From Pseudomonadota bacterium (GTDB lineage: Bacteria; Pseudomonadota; Alphaproteobacteria; Rhizobiales; Xanthobacteraceae): a stretch of DNA of 64,000 bases. Positions 61,403 through 64,000 of the stretch are shown one piece after another. The translations under genes and the position numbers were made by a program. The stretch covers positions 372,001 through 436,000 of the forward strand of contig JAEYAW010000031.1 in the NCBI GenBank assembly GCA_023404675.1. Reading direction: 5' to 3'. Position 1 is the first letter of the stretch, and every line of letters starts with the position of its first letter. Under the pieces are notes generated by a model that did not search any database, was not told the DNA's origin, and worked only from the letters and a program-made list of their open reading frames with translations.

Positions 61403-62572
61403 ATGGCAATCCCCTTCCACAAAGAAATCCGCATCGGCGCCTACCTGTTCAAGCAGAAGCTGCTGGGCCGCAAACGCTACCCGCTGGTGCTGATGCTGGA
61501 GCCGCTGTTCCGGTGCAACCTGGCCTGCGCCGGCTGCGGCAAGATCGACTATCCGGATGCCATCCTGAACCGCCGGATGACGGCGCAGGAATGCTGGGAC
61601 GCCGCAGAGGAATGCGGCGCGCCGATGGTGGCGATTCCCGGCGGCGAGCCGCTGATCCACAAGGAGATCGGCGAGATCGTGCGCGGCCTCGTGGAGCGCA
61701 AGAAATTCGTCTCGCTGTGCACCAATGCGCTGCTGCTGGAAAAGAAGCTCGACCTGTTCGAGCCCTCGCCCTACCTGTTCTTCTCGGTCCATCTCGATGG
61801 CCTGAAGGATCACCACGATATGGCCGTGTCGCAGAAGGGCGTGTTCGACCGCGCCGTGTCGGCGATCAAGGCCGCGAAGGCCCGCGGCTTCACGGTCAAC
61901 GTCAATGCCACGATCTTCGACAACCATCCGGCCGAAGAAATCGCCAAGTTCCTCGACTTCACGACCGAGCTTGGCGTCGGCGTCTCGATGTCGCCGGGCT
62001 ATGCCTACGAGCGCGCGCCTGATCAGGAGCACTTCCTGAACCGCAAGAAGACCAAGGAACTGTTCCGCGATGTGTTCGCGCGCGGCAAGGGCAAGAAGTG
62101 GAATTTCATGCACTCCTCGCTGTTCCTCGACTTCCTCGCCGGCAACCAGAATTTCGAGTGCGAACCGTGGGGCATGCCCGCGCGCAACATCTTCGGCTGG
62201 CAGAAGCCCTGCTATCTGCTCGGCGAAGGCTATACCAAGACCTTCAAGGAGCTGATGGAGACCACGGACTGGGACACCTACGGCACCGGCAAGTATGAGA
62301 AGTGCGCCAACTGCATGGCGCATTGCGGCTACGAGCCGACAGCCGCCAATGCGGCGGTGACGAACCCGCTGAAGGCGCTGTGGGTATCGCTGCGCGGCAT
62401 CAAGACCTCCGGCCCGATGGCTCCCGAGATCGATCTCTCCAAGCAGCGTCCGGCCCAGTACATCTTCTCCGAGCAGGTGCAGAAGAAGCTGTCGGAGATC
62501 CGCGCCGATGAGGCCACCTCAGCGGCCCGCAAGGCGGCGGACAAGGCAAAGAAGGCCGCGACCGCGGCCTGA
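61403..62572 (+). CDS. hpnH: Hopanoid biosynthesis radical SAM protein HpnH
   Basis: A 389-residue radical SAM enzyme that attaches the 5'-deoxyadenosyl group to diploptene to give adenosylhopane, the first step to extended hopanoids. The cluster motif CNLACAGC is C38, C42, C45. IPGGEPLIHKEIGEIV and FFSVHLDGLKDHHDMAVSQK follow. A C-terminal Cys-rich segment (KYEKCANCMAHCGYEPTAAN, about residues 300-320) could bind an auxiliary site. The end is a Lys/Ala-rich tail. It follows ispH by 31 bp. Together with hpnN and hpnO it defines the hopanoid locus; the cyclase shc is outside the window. Confidence 0.95.
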   Translation: MAIPFHKEIRIGAYLFKQKLLGRKRYPLVLMLEPLFRCNLACAGCGKIDYPDAILNRRMTAQECWDAAEECGAPMVAIPGGEPLIHKEIGEIVRGLVERKKFVSLCTNALLLEKKLDLFEPSPYLFFSVHLDGLKDHHDMAVSQKGVFDRAVSAIKAAKARGFTVNVNATIFDNHPAEEIAKFLDFTTELGVGVSMSPGYAYERAPDQEHFLNRKKTKELFRDVFARGKGKKWNFMHSSLFLDFLAGNQNFECEPWGMPARNIFGWQKPCYLLGEGYTKTFKELMETTDWDTYGTGKYEKCANCMAHCGYEPTAANAAVTNPLKALWVSLRGIKTSGPMAPEIDLSKQRPAQYIFSEQVQKKLSEIRADEATSAARKAADKAKKAATAA

Positions 62573-62623
62573 TGAAGACAGCGGCGCGCGCCCAGAGAGT
62601 GCGCGCCGCTTCCGCAATACCAA

Positions 62624-62655
62624 AGCCTGCGACCTCATCCGGCCGCGGGCTTTTT
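62624..62655 (+). terminator. Terminator of the ispH-hpnH unit
   Basis: AGCCTGCG/CGCGGGCT pairs with one G-T wobble and is followed by five T. It lies 52 bp after the hpnH stop. A GC-only hairpin GCGGCGCGC/GCGCGCCGC at 62581-62609 precedes it. Confidence 0.75.
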
Positions 62656-62670
62656 CATGTGAGGTATTCC

Positions 62671-62703
62671 AGAGCCGGATTCTGCTGCGCAGAATCCGGC
62701 TCT
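62671..62703. repeat. Perfect 15-bp hairpin downstream of hpnH
   Basis: AGAGCCGGATTCTGC and its exact reverse complement are separated by TGC. It is perfectly symmetric, GC-rich and has no adjacent T run except CTCTTCC. It may be a dispersed palindrome or a second stop in the convergent gap before the DUF3313 gene. Confidence 0.7.
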
Positions 62704-62865
62704 CGCTCTTCCCGACAAGGAGAACATGATCTGGCCCGACAATCGGACCCCGCTTTTCCGGCTCCTGCTCCAAGGCCAGCCGGCTACGCGCGAGTGCCAT
62801 CGCGCAATGTCACGACAACTGGCGACACCCCTCAGCCTCGGCGGAGGCGCTCGACCCGAAGCCCA

Positions 62866-63756
62866 TTATTGCGCGGTGGCAGCCGGCGACGTATCGGTCT
62901 TGGCTCCACTGTCGCTCCACTCCGGCGGCGCGCCCACGGCCCCGCTGATGACCCCGGCCAGTCCCGGCTCGCGCCCGAACGCCTCGCAGGCTGTGTATTT
63001 CGGCTTTCCGCCCGCCCAGGACTGGATGCGATCCATGGACGGCGGCTTTGCCATCGTCCCGAACGGACTCTTGCCGGTGATCAGCATCTGACTGAAATCC
63101 TCGCCGAACGCGCTCGCCAGCTCATAGGCATCGCCCGAGGCGGAGACGCGCGCCGAACCCGAGAGTGCGTTGGCGCCGCGCGCCCAGACCATCGCCGCCT
63201 CTTGCCTGCCCTCGCGATTTTTCGCCTCGGCCTCGACCGACAGAGATCCGAGGCCGATAGGGATACGCGGTGTGGGAACGGGCACGCCCGGCAGCAGGAC
63301 GCTCTTGGCGACACTTGCGCCCATGGAAAGGGCAACGGCGCTCTCGTCGGTGGGCGCCATTTCGGTGACGACCGCATGCACCACGAGATCCGCATCGCCC
63401 GCGGCAACGACGGTGAACCGCTCGCTCAGGCCCGCGCATAGCGAGCGGTTCACCGCGTTGGCGATCAGCGCACGTTGTTGAACGGAGATCCCCTCGATCC
63501 GCGCGGCTGGCGCGAAGGTGGCCGGCACGATGCGTACGGTCTTTGCGGCGAGGACGTCACCCTCTCTGACGCGCAGCCGAGACTTGGTGACAACGCCGTC
63601 GGACGGCTGAAGCTCGGCATAGGAGGACAATGAGCCGCTCTGGCTGAGTTGCGCCGATGCACATCCCGCGGCCAGCGCGGGAATGACAAACATCACCGCC
63701 ATTCGTGCCGCAAAACCACGCCCAACCTGAGTTCGAAGGCTTCGACGCCCAACCAT
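62866..63756 (-). CDS. DUF3313 family lipoprotein
   Basis: A 296-residue predicted lipoprotein. The signal ends in the lipobox LAAGCAS (Cys near residue 33, counted from ATG 63756), then SQSGSLSSYAELQPSDGVVT, typical of DUF3313. A globular domain includes KTVRIVPATFAPAARIEGIS, NRSLCAGLSERFTVVAAGDA and the strand VVHAVVTEMAPTDES. The C-terminal 60 residues carry SWAGGKPKYTACEAFGREPG. The function is unknown. GGGGGACAT precedes ATG 63756; ATG 63702, closer to the lipobox, is an alternative start. It converges on hpnH. Confidence 0.8.
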   Translation of the reverse strand: MVGRRSLRTQVGRGFAARMAVMFVIPALAAGCASAQLSQSGSLSSYAELQPSDGVVTKSRLRVREGDVLAAKTVRIVPATFAPAARIEGISVQQRALIANAVNRSLCAGLSERFTVVAAGDADLVVHAVVTEMAPTDESAVALSMGASVAKSVLLPGVPVPTPRIPIGLGSLSVEAEAKNREGRQEAAMVWARGANALSGSARVSASGDAYELASAFGEDFSQMLITGKSPFGTMAKPPSMDRIQSWAGGKPKYTACEAFGREPGLAGVISGAVGAPPEWSDSGAKTDTSPAATAQ

Positions 63757-63945
63757 ATGTCCCCCACCCGGTCCGGCCCCCCGCACGACCGGCCCGTCTC
63801 GCAGGCATGCGAGGCAGCCATAAAAACCGATGAATTGAGGCACCGATGTGTTGCCGTGCGCCTGCCGCAGGGCATTGCCCGCCGGCGCGCATCTTACGGA
63901 AACATCGTTGCAAAAGGATCAAGGCAGTGCCGGGATGCAGCTTCG

Positions 63946-64000
63946 ATGAAGACCTTCGCGCTCAAGGACGTTGATACGCAACGCCTCGCAACGATACGCG
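63946..64000 (+). CDS. Possible start of a gene running off the window
   Basis: An open frame begins at ATG 63946 (MKTFALKDVDTQRLATIR) and is still open at the last base. No clear ribosome binding site is visible, and 18 residues are too few to identify a family. It lies divergent from the DUF3313 gene. The 189 bp between them show no other feature. Confidence 0.25.
   Translation, partial: MKTFALKDVDTQRLATIR

Noticed and set aside
62726..63091. Forward open frame with AAGGAGAAC before its ATG
   Set aside because: Most of it is antisense to the DUF3313 lipoprotein gene, and the product looks like translated antisense. The good ribosome-binding-like sequence keeps a small chance that a shorter peptide is made.
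1..64000. CRISPR arrays, insertion sequences and prophage genes
   Set aside because: No regularly spaced direct repeats with spacers, no transposase or integrase motifs and no phage structural genes were seen; the repeats found are palindromic intergenic elements.

Overview
The window is ordinary high-GC alphaproteobacterial chromosome, most probably from the Nitrobacteraceae/Bradyrhizobiaceae (Rhodopseudomonas, Bradyrhizobium, Afipia, Oligotropha, Nitrobacter group). The evidence is a pair of Bradyrhizobium-type porins, a twin-arginine repeat protein and a small family typical of this clade, a hopanoid gene cluster (hpnO, hpnN, ispH, hpnH), an alphaproteobacterial LexA box of the form GTTC-N7-GTTC, and roughly 100-bp extragenic palindromes. 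I see no tRNA, rRNA, CRISPR array, prophage or complete insertion sequence.

Layout. 1-5424: methylmalonyl-CoA mutase (mutA fragment, scpA), a possible small coupled ORF, two palindromic repeats, a secreted DUF3298-type protein and the mutase chaperone meaB. 5457-11193: a membrane protein divergent from a TetR regulator with two matching operators, a pyroglutamyl-peptidase-like protein, a Bcr/CflA-type exporter, and a BASS-type transporter flanked by two repeats and divergent from a LysR regulator. 11426-18461: a Tat-exported beta-helix protein, two paralogous porins each with a strong terminator and separated by a reverse-strand gene, and the remains of a Rieske oxygenase gene. 18601-25706: an orphan anti-sigma-like protein, a diguanylate cyclase followed by a DUF2336 protein, and a TonB siderophore receptor with a PepSY reductase-like protein. 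25719-30616: an amidase plus NitT/TauT-type ABC transporter operon with a TetR regulator upstream. 30786-33887: an ECF sigma factor with its NrsF-type membrane anti-sigma, an Ala/Pro-rich protein and an enoyl-CoA hydratase. 34108-41231: a TolC protein converging on a threonine ammonia-lyase / heavy-metal RND pump / adaptor operon. 41406-51568: a CoA-transferase and a DNA-damage region in which imuA-imuB-dnaE2 diverges from a radical SAM gene and a DUF4130-UdgX gene across one LexA box. 51642-55178: a ferritin-like DUF892 protein, an M20 amidohydrolase and a GMC oxidoreductase. 55236-63756: a composite repeat, hopanoid genes with an embedded DUF2147 gene, and a DUF3313 lipoprotein.

The most notable system is the damage-response region at 41-52 kb. 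One LexA site lies almost midway between two divergent units. One encodes the mutagenic translesion machinery. The other encodes a radical SAM protein and a uracil-DNA glycosylase of the covalently trapping UdgX type fused to DUF4130. The parts are known individually; control of both from a single site is read directly from the DNA here but has not been tested. All functional calls rest on reading the sequence and recalling family features; no database search was possible.
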